Shown here: positions 1 to 8,697 of the stretch, piece by piece
Layout of the letters: each line of letters opens with the position of its first letter
Position numbering within the stretch: the stretch's first letter is position 1
From: Pelargonium cotyledonis
Lineage: Eukaryota; Streptophyta; Magnoliopsida; Geraniales; Geraniaceae
Direction of reading: 5' to 3'
NCBI GenBank assembly: GCA_036897625.1
Contig: JAYMTA010000653.1
Coordinates: forward strand, 1 to 25,643
Length of the DNA stretch: 25,643 bases
Program-made: the position numbers and the translations under genes
The notes under the pieces: generated by a model
Seen by the model: the letters and a program-made list of their open reading frames with translations, nothing else
What the model was told of the DNA's origin: nothing
Databases searched by the model: none

Positions 1-35
1 CAGTGCGGGTGTATTTAGCTACAAACATAGTGTAT

Positions 36-40
<5 letters not shown>

Positions 41-73
<33 letters not shown>
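41..73. repeat. (AG)n microsatellite
   Basis: An uninterrupted run of about 16 AG units. On the minus strand it reads as (TC)n and lies downstream of the TATA motif at 154-161. That is the usual place of CT-rich tracts in plant 5' leaders, so it may be part of the leader of a gene that runs off the left edge. Confidence 0.9.
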
Positions 74-75
<2 letters not shown>

Positions 76-99
76 TGTGAAATTCAAAGAAAATTAATT

Positions 100-240
100 T
101 TGGAAACAAAATCGAATCGAATCAAATCCAGAAATTGATTATACAGCAGAGGTTATATATAGGGTTCTATCAATCTATTTGCTTATTCACAGCTCTGAGG
201 AAAATTATGATTGTGATTGTGATTGTGATTGTGAGGAGAG
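100..240 (-). promoter_or_regulatory. Putative core promoter and 5' leader of a minus-strand gene beyond the left edge
   Basis: Read on the minus strand, a TATATATA box (154-161) stands about 80 bases upstream of a long TC tract (41-73), an arrangement common in plant promoters and 5' untranslated leaders. No start codon of a convincing coding exon is visible before the window ends. A GATTGT hexamer is repeated four times at 209-232, upstream of the TATA box. The call rests on composition and motif order only. The region could equally be intergenic DNA with a chance TATA sequence. Confidence 0.3.
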
Positions 241-1059
241 AAGTCAGAGAAGCAAATAGCATTTGAGCAATGCAAAGCAAGCCGGTAATTATAACTTGTG
301 GCCGCAAAAGGATACCATTTAAATTTCAAATCTTTTCTTCAAATTCCACCGCTATCCCCTCCCTCCTCAGCCTCAGCTCAGTCAACTCTAGCTGCTTTTC
401 CAGTACCATTTTAACTTGATCTTCCAATTTGGGTTTCGGGTTGGGTTAAGTTTGGTTCGGGATTGAAAATGCCTATTTTGATAGAGCAAATTGGCTCGGT
501 GTTATCAGGTCAGTCCACTAATGAACTAGTTATAGCAAGTCGTGGGTTCGAATTGAATCAAGCTTACTTGGGCTCCTTGCCGGGCCAAAATATGTATGCG
601 TGTTTGTTGCAACACCGTTTGTTTAGCAACTAGGACAAGGAACTAAACAAAATGACAATCTGGACGGTACCAAAACCATTTTACCCTTATTTTTGTTTAC
701 ACATTTCATCTCAAAACCATACAAAATACATAATATATTGTGTTCCCATTTCATGTGCCAATTTGGATCCCAAGTCAACAACATTTACTCTGTTTCTTTA
801 CTACTTGAACAGATCCTGACTCCTCTTAGACCAAATCAGACAAAACTTGATTCCTGTGCCACTTCTCATTTATGGATCAGTATGAAACTGCACAAATGCT
901 ACTTCAAATTCTCAACTATCAGTGCAAAAGCTAAGATACTAAACAATCACATGCACAACTTCAAATCTTCTTTGTTCACATTTGCCAACTTCAGTACATC
1001 ACAATCATGAAATAAAATGTAATCATGATAATAATCCAATCACAGCGAGGCAACATCAC
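241..1059. other. Intergenic stretch without a supported gene
   Basis: AT-rich sequence with no convincing coding exon. A 105-codon frame at 693-1010 has low-complexity plant-intergenic composition and no recognisable domain. A stretch around 480-640 contains a GGTTCGAAT motif resembling a pol III B box, possibly a decayed tRNA-derived repeat, but no clear A box or target duplication was found. The 3' untranslated region of the minus-strand ING2 gene probably extends into the right part of this stretch. Confidence 0.5.
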
Positions 1060-1160
1060 GCAGCGTTTTTCTCATGACCCAAAATCATAATCCAAACATG
1101 AACAATGAGAATTTCATCCTCCTTATGATTCTTGAACAAATATTCTAATTCAAATGCTAC
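1060..1160. mobile_element. MITE-like repeat, copy B of a family with three copies here
   Basis: The segment from about 1074 to 1125 closely matches the element at 23902-24058. Both share an ATCATAAT core and a block CATGAACAATGAGAAT. The ends also correspond: CAGCGTTT at the left, and ATTCTAAT followed by GCTAC at the right. Copy B lacks roughly 40 bases that copy A has just inside the left end. It lies just downstream of the ING2 stop codon and may be inside that gene's 3' untranslated region. The family assignment (hAT-like or other) is not settled. Confidence 0.6.
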
Positions 1161-1229
1161 ATGATTTCCTCTTTTCCTTCGCTCTTACATTAGTTTAATT
1201 CACCAGCTCCACTGAAGTAGTGGACTTGA

Positions 1230-4200
1230 TCATTGACAATCTGGTGGTGGCAGGCAGGTTGGACAATACCACTTCCCCTTGAACCGTGTCTCTGGTGTCA
1301 GCCCAACACACGTATAATGGAACCACTCGCCTCCTCGGCACTGTCAATAAATTAACAGGTTAGATAATTGTATAAAAGGTTAAGCTTTAGTTGAATTGGT
1401 CCTCTACATGGTATGAGAGCCTGATTGACTTAAAGGTCACAAGTTCAAATCCTACCGGCACCCTATTTATTAAAAATATATTAAAACTCCAATACATGGC
1501 AAAAATAATACATGTGCATGGGCCATGTGCAAAGCGATGGGGGGTTTGCACGTGAGGGGGCAATTTAGAGTAAAAAGTTAACCACTGGACCTTTAACAGC
1601 CTTTGTTGCATTGGTATTCTACAGTAATCCAGCAAAATGGGCCTATGTCACCTTAATTTAACAAAATGTTAATGTAATTATCTAAACTCAGAAGCTAAAC
1701 TGTATTTAGTATTTACTACATCGGTCTAAGAATATATCTGATGCATTTAAGCAATAAGATGAACCGAAATAATAACTACAACACAGAGATCGAGATCAAG
1801 AAATAGATCAGAAGAAGGGCACTCACATTTTCATTATCACAGGCAATCATATCTCCAAACGACACCTAAAATCAAGATATCAAAGCAACTTAGGTCAGTT
1901 AATTTGGACCAATGAGTTGTTCAAATATTAATATGATTATACATATAGATAGATTTGAATGTATAGAGCACTAGTCCTAAACTAACCTGATGACAAACAC
2001 AATAGGTCGGTTCATTTGGATCAATGGGTTGTTCAACGTCAACAGGGGCTGCAAAATCCTTTTTATGGCTTCCAGGAGGAGGCATGAGCTCAAAATCCCT
2101 ATCTCGTTCACGATCCCAGTCCCTGTCCCTGTATTCAAACCTCTTTGCCTGGGGTGTTACATAAATTGGCTTCCGCTTTTCAACTTTAGGGACTATTGGT
2201 AACGGAGGAAGCACCGCTGGCTCGTCTGGTGGTATTTTACCCTCTGACAACATTTTTATAAGCAAAAAAAAAAAAATGTTAAAGAAGATGAGAACTGGAT
2301 GCAGTCCACCAAACTTCTATGATGCCATGAACTGAACTTAGACTTCATGTAATAGATGCATAAATTATATACCTTGCTTTAGATCTTCTGCAAAGTTGTT
2401 CAGATCCTCATCGAGTCTTTTCACATGACTATCTATCTAAGCAAATACGAAAATCCAAGAGTATCTGTTAGAACTAATTTAAGAATTAAGAGGCTAGCAA
2501 AAGGCAAGAATATATGAATATAAACAGGAAGTACATAAATACATTATAGCATAATAAACTGCAACCAAAATTGATATTGCAACAGTTCCCAGGTCATGAT
2601 TTTTATCCACAGAGGTAGCAAAAAAATTAAACAGATAGCTTTACAACCACTTAAGCAGGACAGACCAGCCGATCAACAAAAGCAGGATAGACCTAGATCA
2701 AGCCATCTTAGGTCTTGAAAAGCTACCAAGTACCAACTATAAAGTAGTGTGGTATGCTAAAAAAAACTTGTCATAACCTCTACCACCCCATCCAATATGT
2801 TCCAAACTCAAGATTTTTGCAGTAGAAGCATGATGATCAAACCATACGGGTCTGAAGCTCACAAAAAGTTGGATGAGCAGGCCTACCTCAAAAGCATGTG
2901 GATCGATGAAATGGCCTGAAGTCTAGTAACCATCTAAGGCACATTTTCCAGATATATGCAACATCAGAAGTATGGTATATGGAATGATTTAGACAAATGA
3001 CTATGAACCAATATTTAAAAGACTATTTTCTCCAATGACTATGCTGCCTGCGAAACAAAACTTTAATCCTCTCCTCTATCTAGGAAAAGGAACTCATGAC
3101 TAATACTTATCATGTGACTGTCCAACTATTGTGTAGTGCAGAAAAAATAATCAAACTTATATAGTGGGTTCAAAGCAAACAGAAAATAGCAACATGACAA
3201 ATGTGTTGTGTTCAAAAATTAAACTTCAGGGATTGGTTCTACATTAAGTATTACGATAGAAATGAAAGCAAACCAGAGTAATTAATATTCCCAGTTTTAC
3301 TCTTCTATTTAAATATCTATAGAGTCCAATTAAAATCACAACGGAAGTTAAAACAAGTGAATGAGTTAGTTCAGTAACATAAATCGTGAAACTGTAACAC
3401 AACAAAAAAATGATCGGTTACCATCCAATAAGAAAAACAACAATCACTAAATTAGAATCAGATTCCATATTCAAAACATAAACAGCATATCTTTAAACAA
3501 ATTTGATAGTAGAGTACAAAATATTACACAACCATAAAATTATTGACCTAAGAAAAGCAGTACCTGATACCATACACCAAAAACTATCAACAATTCACCA
3601 CTAATATTGCACCAAAGATAGCTCTCCAGCTAATTATGTCCAATATACAAATGATATTAACATTCAAGCAAATAAACTAAAGATGGTTTCATCCATTTTA
3701 GAACTTCCCAACAAAAGGACACTGAAGCAAAAGAAGCTTACTAGATCATAGGCTTGCCGTGCCAACAAAACCTTCTCTGTACAAAGAATCAATGCACTAT
3801 CCTGATTTGCCTCAATATCTTTTCGCATTTTCTCAACATCATCTTCATTACTATAATTGCTATAATTATTATTCCCTTTCTTTGAGCTCTGTGAAGCCAA
3901 CCCCAAACTGTACTTTGTCTGCTGCCTGGTCTGGTTAATCATAGCTTTCACCCAAAATAAAAAAGCAACAATTTCCAACCAAAATAAAAATAAATAAAAA
4001 TCCAACAATTTCACACATAAAATAGAGTTGACAATCCGTGCATGTGTGCTGTGTTTATTGAGCCAACACCAACACGACACGTTTTGTAACGTACTGAAAC
4101 ACAGAGCACGACATGGGCCGAGTTGACATGACATGACATGATTAACACCACAGAACGTAACATGTTTATTTAACACGACACACCCCAACACCCTTGGTAT

Positions 4201-4725
4201 GATATGGCCCACAACGATTAAATATCACAAACTTAAGCTATTTAACATAACTATATTAACTAACATACAAAAAAAATCAAATAAACAATTAGAGTAGCTA
4301 GAGTTTTGTGGGTTAATTTACTCATACAACCCATAATTGTGCGTGCTGTGCTGGTCGTGTTGGGCATGCTCTCAACACAAACACAACACAATTGCATAAT
4401 TTGTGAGCCCAAACAAGCTTATATCTTGTCATGTGTTGAGACACGAATAGACAGCTCTAACATAAATACATAGAAAAAGAGAGTAAATTTGTTAGGGAAT
4501 ATCATAAAGGGGCTCACATTGGGAGCGTTCATCGAGTTCTCGAATGGTATTGAGGAGCCTCTGAAGCTCAGCGGGCAATGTGTTTGCATCTGCTCCACAT
4601 TCAATTTTTACCAGAGCAAAAATAAAAATTAATTTTTGAACAAAATACAGAAAATTTGATGGATCATAGAGAAGCTTACACTCCAGATAATCGTCGACGT
4701 AGACACCTGTTCTTGCAATCGCCAT
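1230..4725 (-). CDS. ING2: ING2-type PHD-finger protein (inhibitor of growth family)
   Basis: A nuclear histone reader: ING proteins bind H3K4me3 through a C-terminal PHD finger and recruit acetyltransferase or deacetylase complexes. The spliced frame has seven exons on the minus strand: 4680-4725, 4518-4589, 3742-3944, 2373-2436, 1987-2243, 1827-1865 and 1230-1340. All have GT..AG borders and give 263 residues, close to the roughly 262 of Arabidopsis ING2. The N-terminus [17 protein letters not shown] begins the ING domain (about residues 1-120, helical, with LLARQAYDL). A basic/acidic linker rich in [11 protein letters not shown] follows. The PHD finger spans residues 210-256 with a full C4HC3 set: C210, C212, C223, C228, H235, C238, C253 and C256. 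Y209 and W233 sit where the methyl-lysine cage is expected. The C-terminus ends [11 protein letters not shown] and has no basic tail. Intron 3 (2437-3741) is the longest; introns 2 and 6 hold repeats. The start is the first ATG of the conserved N-terminus. It shares a divergent promoter with APC11. Confidence 0.95.
1385..1600 (+). repeat. Retroelement-derived repeat in ING2 intron 6
   Basis: The segment contains TGGTATGAGAGCC, a near match to TGGTATCAGAGCC, the sequence complementary to the 3' end of initiator tRNA-Met that copia-type elements use as primer-binding site. A B-box-like AAGTTCAAATCC and the motif GCACGTGAGGGGG follow. I recognise this motif order from abundant non-autonomous plant repeats, but no exact family, ends or target duplication could be fixed. 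It lies wholly within the intron between ING2 exons 6 and 7. Confidence 0.45.
4025..4445. repeat. ACACGAC-rich dispersed repeat in ING2 intron 2
   Basis: This intron section is dense in short permutations of ACACGAC, CATGACATG and GTCGTGTTGGGC on both strands. Such composition typifies a common class of plant dispersed repeats containing many CGTGTC/GACACG motifs. A 182-codon minus-strand frame across 3664-4212 is coding only in its middle (ING2 exon 3); its upstream part runs through this repeat. Borders are approximate. Confidence 0.4.
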
Positions 4726-5224
4726 TTCTGTGATCGAATTCGAGGTGGAGCTCTAGGGTTTCGCAGAGCGATTTTGTTCAATTTGTGATGTCAACGAGAT
4801 TGGGCGCTAAAACGACGTCGTAGAGATCGGCTCTGGTTTGAAATGACTAAATTAGCCTTGAACCGTTGGTCACGCGCGTAAATAAATGCGACCTGTCGTT
4901 TCGATCAGAAACATTACCTTCTCTTTCGCAGTGGCTTGGTCTCTGTGAAATATTAAACCCTAAACCTTTTGACTCCAAATTCTGATAGTTTTTGCTCGAG
5001 TGATTCATTGGTGGCTCCGGACATTGCTCCCTGATTCGAAGAAAAAGGTGGGTAGTATCGAATATTTTTGTATCTTTTTTGTTCTGTTTGTTTGGTGGGA
5101 AAATGGAGGAAAGTTCCTGAAAGTAACATTTTAGATCTTGAATTGTTGATCTTAACTCAAACTTTTTTTGTATTCGGAATGTGTAATCAAAATTGTTTTT
5201 TTTTTGTTTTGCAGGAGAAAGAGA
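4726..5224. promoter_or_regulatory. Divergent promoter and 5' leaders of ING2 and APC11
   Basis: The 499 bases between the two start codons must hold both promoters. Visible elements are a telo-box AAACCCTA in ING2 sense (4754-4761), another in APC11 sense (4955-4962) and the perfect palindrome ACGACGTCGT (4812-4821), which contains the GACGTC bZIP core. The APC11 leader appears spliced: a GT donor near 5048 and a polypyrimidine tract ending in GCAG at 5211-5214 leave GAGAAAGAGA directly before the ATG. No clear TATA box was seen for either gene, consistent with housekeeping promoters. Confidence 0.6.
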
Positions 5225-6620
5225 ATGAAAGTTAAGATCTTGCGTATCCTTCTTGTGATTATTGCGTGCTCTTGATTCTGATAGAAAATTAATCAATTTC
5301 TGAACTTTTTTCATTTGATTTGCGTAAAAATTGAGAATTCAAAACACTTTTGTCAGTTTTTTTCCTATTATAATTCCCCATGCCATTACCTCTTTGTTAT
5401 GAGCTCATATTTATTGGTTTAAAAAATGCTGCAATTTTAGAAGAAACAGTTTTCTCTTGACCAAGTTGCTGTTTTGTGAATCTCCGCCGGGCTTGAATCA
5501 GAGTATGTTATACTTATCTCTTGAGTATATCCACTATTTTAGTAAATTTTTCTTTTGCATTGGGGAATTTGCAATTAATCACATATTCACTATTATCGTC
5601 TTTGGTTGGCTGAAGATTTATGTGAATGAGAGCACTAATACTATGTTGTTCTCTTGTGATTTAATTGCCAAGTGTATCTTTGAGCTTTCTTTTTTATGTT
5701 GCGTTGTTTAGGAATTGAACTGTAACGCTCATGTTCTCAGGAGCAATACGTTGTATCAGAATAAATGGTGTGTAATGGATAGTTAGCTGCATCATTGTCT
5801 TACTTATAGAGTGAAGATATGTCCATTGGATAGCTAGCTGCATCATTGTTTTACTTAGAGAGTTAAGACCTGGTGGACATCGCGTCTGTTAGGATTTTGT
5901 TGCTAGTTGTTTACAGAATGGTTAGACTGGTTGAAGCAAGTGATATATTGTGTAGCAATCATATTTACTGAGAAGCGTGTGTGTGTTACAGTTTTTGTGT
6001 TCTTAGGTAAATCCTCTGGTTCATACTCTGTTGTGAGTTTTGAGTTGTGATTGTTGCAGGTTTTTTTCTGGTTTAGTGGACAACTTGTATCCTGTAATTA
6101 ATATTTGCTATTGTTTACTCAGGTGGTATGCTGTTGCTTCATGGACTTGGGATGCTCAGGACGAAACTTGCGGGATTTGTAGAATGGCCTTTGATGGTTG
6201 CTGTCCTGACTGTAAACTCCCGGGGGATGACTGCCCTTTGAGTAAGTTGCTTTTTTTGCTCATCTGACGCTTTTTATTTTGTTTATAGGTTTTGAGATTA
6301 GCGTAAACATCTGTCTTTTCTTCTTTCACGAGCTGCCTTTAGGCATCTGATGATGACTTGTAATCATGAATACTTTGGTGGACCTATTGAAGTTTGGAAC
6401 CATTGTAAGACACGTCCAATGGACTCGTACTTAAACTGACCTTTGTTTTTCCTTTCCCGTCATTGCAAGTGTTGTGTTGACACTCATCCTTTGGTTTTTT
6501 GCAGTTTGGGGTGTATGCAACCATGCCTTCCATCTTCATTGCATCCTGAAATGGGTGAATTCACAGACTTCTCAAGCACACTGCCCCATGTGTCGTAGGG
6601 AATGGCAGTTCAAAGGCTGA
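5225..6620 (+). CDS. APC11: Anaphase-promoting complex subunit 11 (RING-H2 protein)
   Basis: The catalytic RING subunit of the anaphase-promoting complex, the nuclear/cytosolic E3 ubiquitin ligase that recruits E2 enzymes to degrade cyclins and securin. Coding exons are 5225-5243/5244, 6123-6241 and 6505-6620, giving 84 residues, the usual plant length. Exon 2 ends TTG-A and exon 3 begins TT-TGG with normal GT..AG borders. Zinc-binding residues of the extended RING-H2 domain are visible: C23, C26, C34, C37, C44, C51, H53, H56, H58, C59, C73 and C76. The N-terminal strand is [14 protein letters not shown]. Oddity: exon 1 contributes only about 20 coding bases, and its donor is the exact U12 consensus GTATCCTT. 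The conserved junction (R7-W8) can be made only with non-canonical ends, either GT..CA or TA..AG. A lost G at the exon end or a sequence error would also explain this. Exons 2 and 3 are secure; the exon 1 junction is inferred. Confidence 0.92.
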
Positions 6621-7232
6621 ACCAAGTTTGAATTAGTAGTCCCTGGATATTCTTGTATTTTGATCTCTTTTAGCATGTGCACAAACACTACTCCATGTGC
6701 CTAATGTGTTGAAACTGTGTTGGTTGATGTAAAAAACGAGGCAACACTTGAAATAGCAAAACTCCATTTCTAATCATTTATTGATGTCTAATAGAGCGAT
6801 TTGAAACCTTCTTTTCTCATTAATTCAGAGATTCAAGAATTGTTTGGTTCTTCACCAAAATGATATGCATTCACATTATTTTAGTAGATTTGTCCATGGT
6901 AAGCAAGTTTGTCCGGCGCTTGGAGTTGGTAGTCATTATGAACTGTGATGACATAAGACCTTTTTGTCACAAGCAGTAACTTGCTCATCAAGTTGCATTT
7001 AAATAGCTGCCATCTTTTTCGTTTTAAGCTGTCATCTTGTTTAGAGTTGGAATTGAAGCTCTAAAAGCATGGCAGTTTTCAAGCAGTCAAGATTCATTTT
7101 GGGCACTGTAAAACCCTATTCTCTGCTGTTAAAATACACAACTAGTAGTATTTACATTGAACTAACTCAATTTTGTTTCATGTACTGATTAGCTGAATCA
7201 TTCTCTTCCATGGCAGGTGAAATTGACGGGGA
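6621..7232 (+). other. APC11 3' untranslated region and intergenic DNA
   Basis: AT-rich sequence after the APC11 stop codon, with no credible coding exon on either strand. The first part is presumably the APC11 3' untranslated region. I see no RNA gene or clear transposon borders before the SDR-like pseudogene begins. Confidence 0.5.
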
Positions 7233-7856
7233 GTTGTGATCAACTATGCGTCAAGCACCACTCAAGCAGATCTCTTGGCGTCAGAGCCCCATTCCTCGGA
7301 ACCCACCCCTCCGAGCCCTCGAGCCATTGCAGTCCAAGCTGATATTTCAAACCCAAATCACATCAAGTGCCTAACTGAACAAGAATTCGGATCGCTGGAC
7401 AATCTTGTGAACTGTGCAGGAGCGGTTGACCCAAAGTACCCAACTTTAGCCAACCCAACTTTAGCCAACACAACAGTGGAAAGTTGGGACATGATATTCT
7501 ATACCAACACAAAAGGCGCATTTCTGTGCTACAAGGAGGTAGAGACAGGCTGAGGCGTGGAGGCAGTGGAAGGATAATTTTGATAACAACCTTCTGCCGG
7601 GATATGCAGCTTATGGAGCCTCAAAGGCCGCTGTGGCGAATGAGCTCAAGGGAATTGGAATAGCTGCGAACTGTGTTGCGCTGGGTCCTGCAGCCACAGA
7701 GTTGTTCTTTGCAGGAGACAATTTTAGAGAATAGCAGATGCTTCTCCTCTAGGGAGATTGGGGAGGCTTGAGTTGAGGATAGCTGAGGTTGTGGTTTTTT
7801 TAGCAAGTGATAGTTTTAATGGACAGATTGTGAGGGTTAATGGTGGGTTTGTTTGA
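7233..7856 (+). pseudogene. Degenerate short-chain dehydrogenase/reductase (NADPH-dependent aldehyde reductase-like)
   Basis: The translation retains successive blocks of a classical plant SDR: VINYASS (after the first Rossmann strand), AVQADISNPN, LVNCAGAVDPKYPT, the NTKGAFLCYKE block, GYAAYGASKAAV with the catalytic YxxxK motif, IGIAANCVALGPAATE, and finally FNGQIVRVNGGFV followed by TGA at 7854-7856. Intact homologues run about 260-270 residues as a single exon. Here the N-terminal TGxxxGIG cofactor motif is missing. The frame breaks at a TGA near 7551. The RIILITT block before the active site is shifted in frame, and the region between KAAV and ANELKG is deleted. Around 7720-7760 there are further stops and frame shifts. 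A 15-bp tandem duplication (7439-7453 and 7454-7468) duplicates PTLAN. Several independent lesions make this a relic rather than a sequencing artefact. Confidence 0.88.
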
Positions 7857-8261
7857 TCCTTTGAATTGCAAACATGTTATGTAGTTGATACTTTGTTTCT
7901 ATTATACTTTACATAACTTAGATTGTTTAGCATTCCGATTAGTATATCAGATTTTCATTGTTCCTGTTGGATTCACTTCACATGCAAACTCAACCCGCAA
8001 TTTTGCGCTCTCAGGTTGCAGACCAGTCAAGTTATGGGTCGAGTTGAGATTGTCATTGCGTGTTGGGTAATACAAACCCACATATAAATACCCTGACCCA
8101 CAATCTGTAACCCACACACGAAACTTGAACCCGTGATTCAAATTGACAACTCTAATTTGACCCATAAAGAGATTTCTATTGAATTATTTAATCCAAACCA
8201 AAATCCAAAAATGCTAAAAATTCATACAAATGTGGGTATATATACATGATAAGGAAACTGG
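7857..8261. other. Intergenic stretch with a CCCACA/GGGTCG-rich repeat
   Basis: Positions about 7980-8165 contain repeated short motifs such as CAACCCGCA, ATGGGTCGAG, CCTGACCCAC, GTAACCCAC and GAACCCGTGA. This composition is typical of a dispersed plant repeat class. Frames of 61-72 codons on both strands here are products of this composition. No coding exon or RNA gene is supported. Confidence 0.45.
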
Positions 8262-8345
8262 CTATAGCCGGTAAACTAGGCGTCCTTACCGGTAAGATCG
8301 TGAGCACCCACTATATATACACCAGCACAAGTAACCCACGGCTCT
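8262..8345 (+). promoter_or_regulatory. Core promoter of the TBP gene
   Basis: A TATATATA box lies at 8312-8319. About 30 bases downstream a pyrimidine-rich CTCTCTCTCT tract (8342-8351) is a plausible initiation site, leaving a leader of roughly 350 bases. Just upstream of the TATA box are CCGGTAA (8268-8274) and TTACCGGTAA (8286-8295), an inverted pair. A second TATA-like run at about 8237-8243 is less well placed. The leader contains a telo-box AAACCCTA at 8514-8521. Confidence 0.55.
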
Positions 8346-8697
8346 CTCTCTCTATAAACCAACACACACAGCACATAAAATCCTCAGAAAAAATTCATTA
8401 TTTGCTTCTGGAGAAGATCCGAAACCTATAAAACCAACCCCACTTCAAAATTTTCCCTCTCTCGCTCTCAATTTTCTCACTCCATTTGCTTTTCCTTCTC
8501 GTTTTCTCAATCGAAACCCTAGATTCCGATTCGTAATTGAAAATTTTGAAATAAAATCGTAATCTTGAAACAGAAATTTAGGTTTTTTAAAACTGACGAA
8601 AAGAAGATTTGAAGGTAATTTGTGGGGGATTTCTGTTTTCTCTTTTAAATTTCTAGAGTAATTGATTGGTTGTTGCGAAGCGAGGGAACAAAGAGGA

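Noticed and set aside
480..640. tRNA-derived SINE suggested by a GGTTCGAAT motif
   Set aside because: No convincing A box at the right spacing, no tail and no target duplication, so only a mention is justified.
693..1010. 105-codon plus-strand frame near the left edge
   Set aside because: No domain, composition like intergenic DNA, no plausible promoter or splice partners.
3664..4212. 182-codon minus-strand frame as a separate gene
   Set aside because: Only the middle (3742-3944) is coding, as ING2 exon 3; the rest is intron and repeat read-through.
4800..4815. E2F site (TTGGGCGC) for APC11
   Set aside because: It deviates from the TTTSGCGC consensus by one base and is isolated; not enough for a call.
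4847..5314. 155-codon minus-strand frame
   Set aside because: It is antisense to the APC11 leader and first exon, has no domain and low-complexity Lys/Asn/Ser composition.
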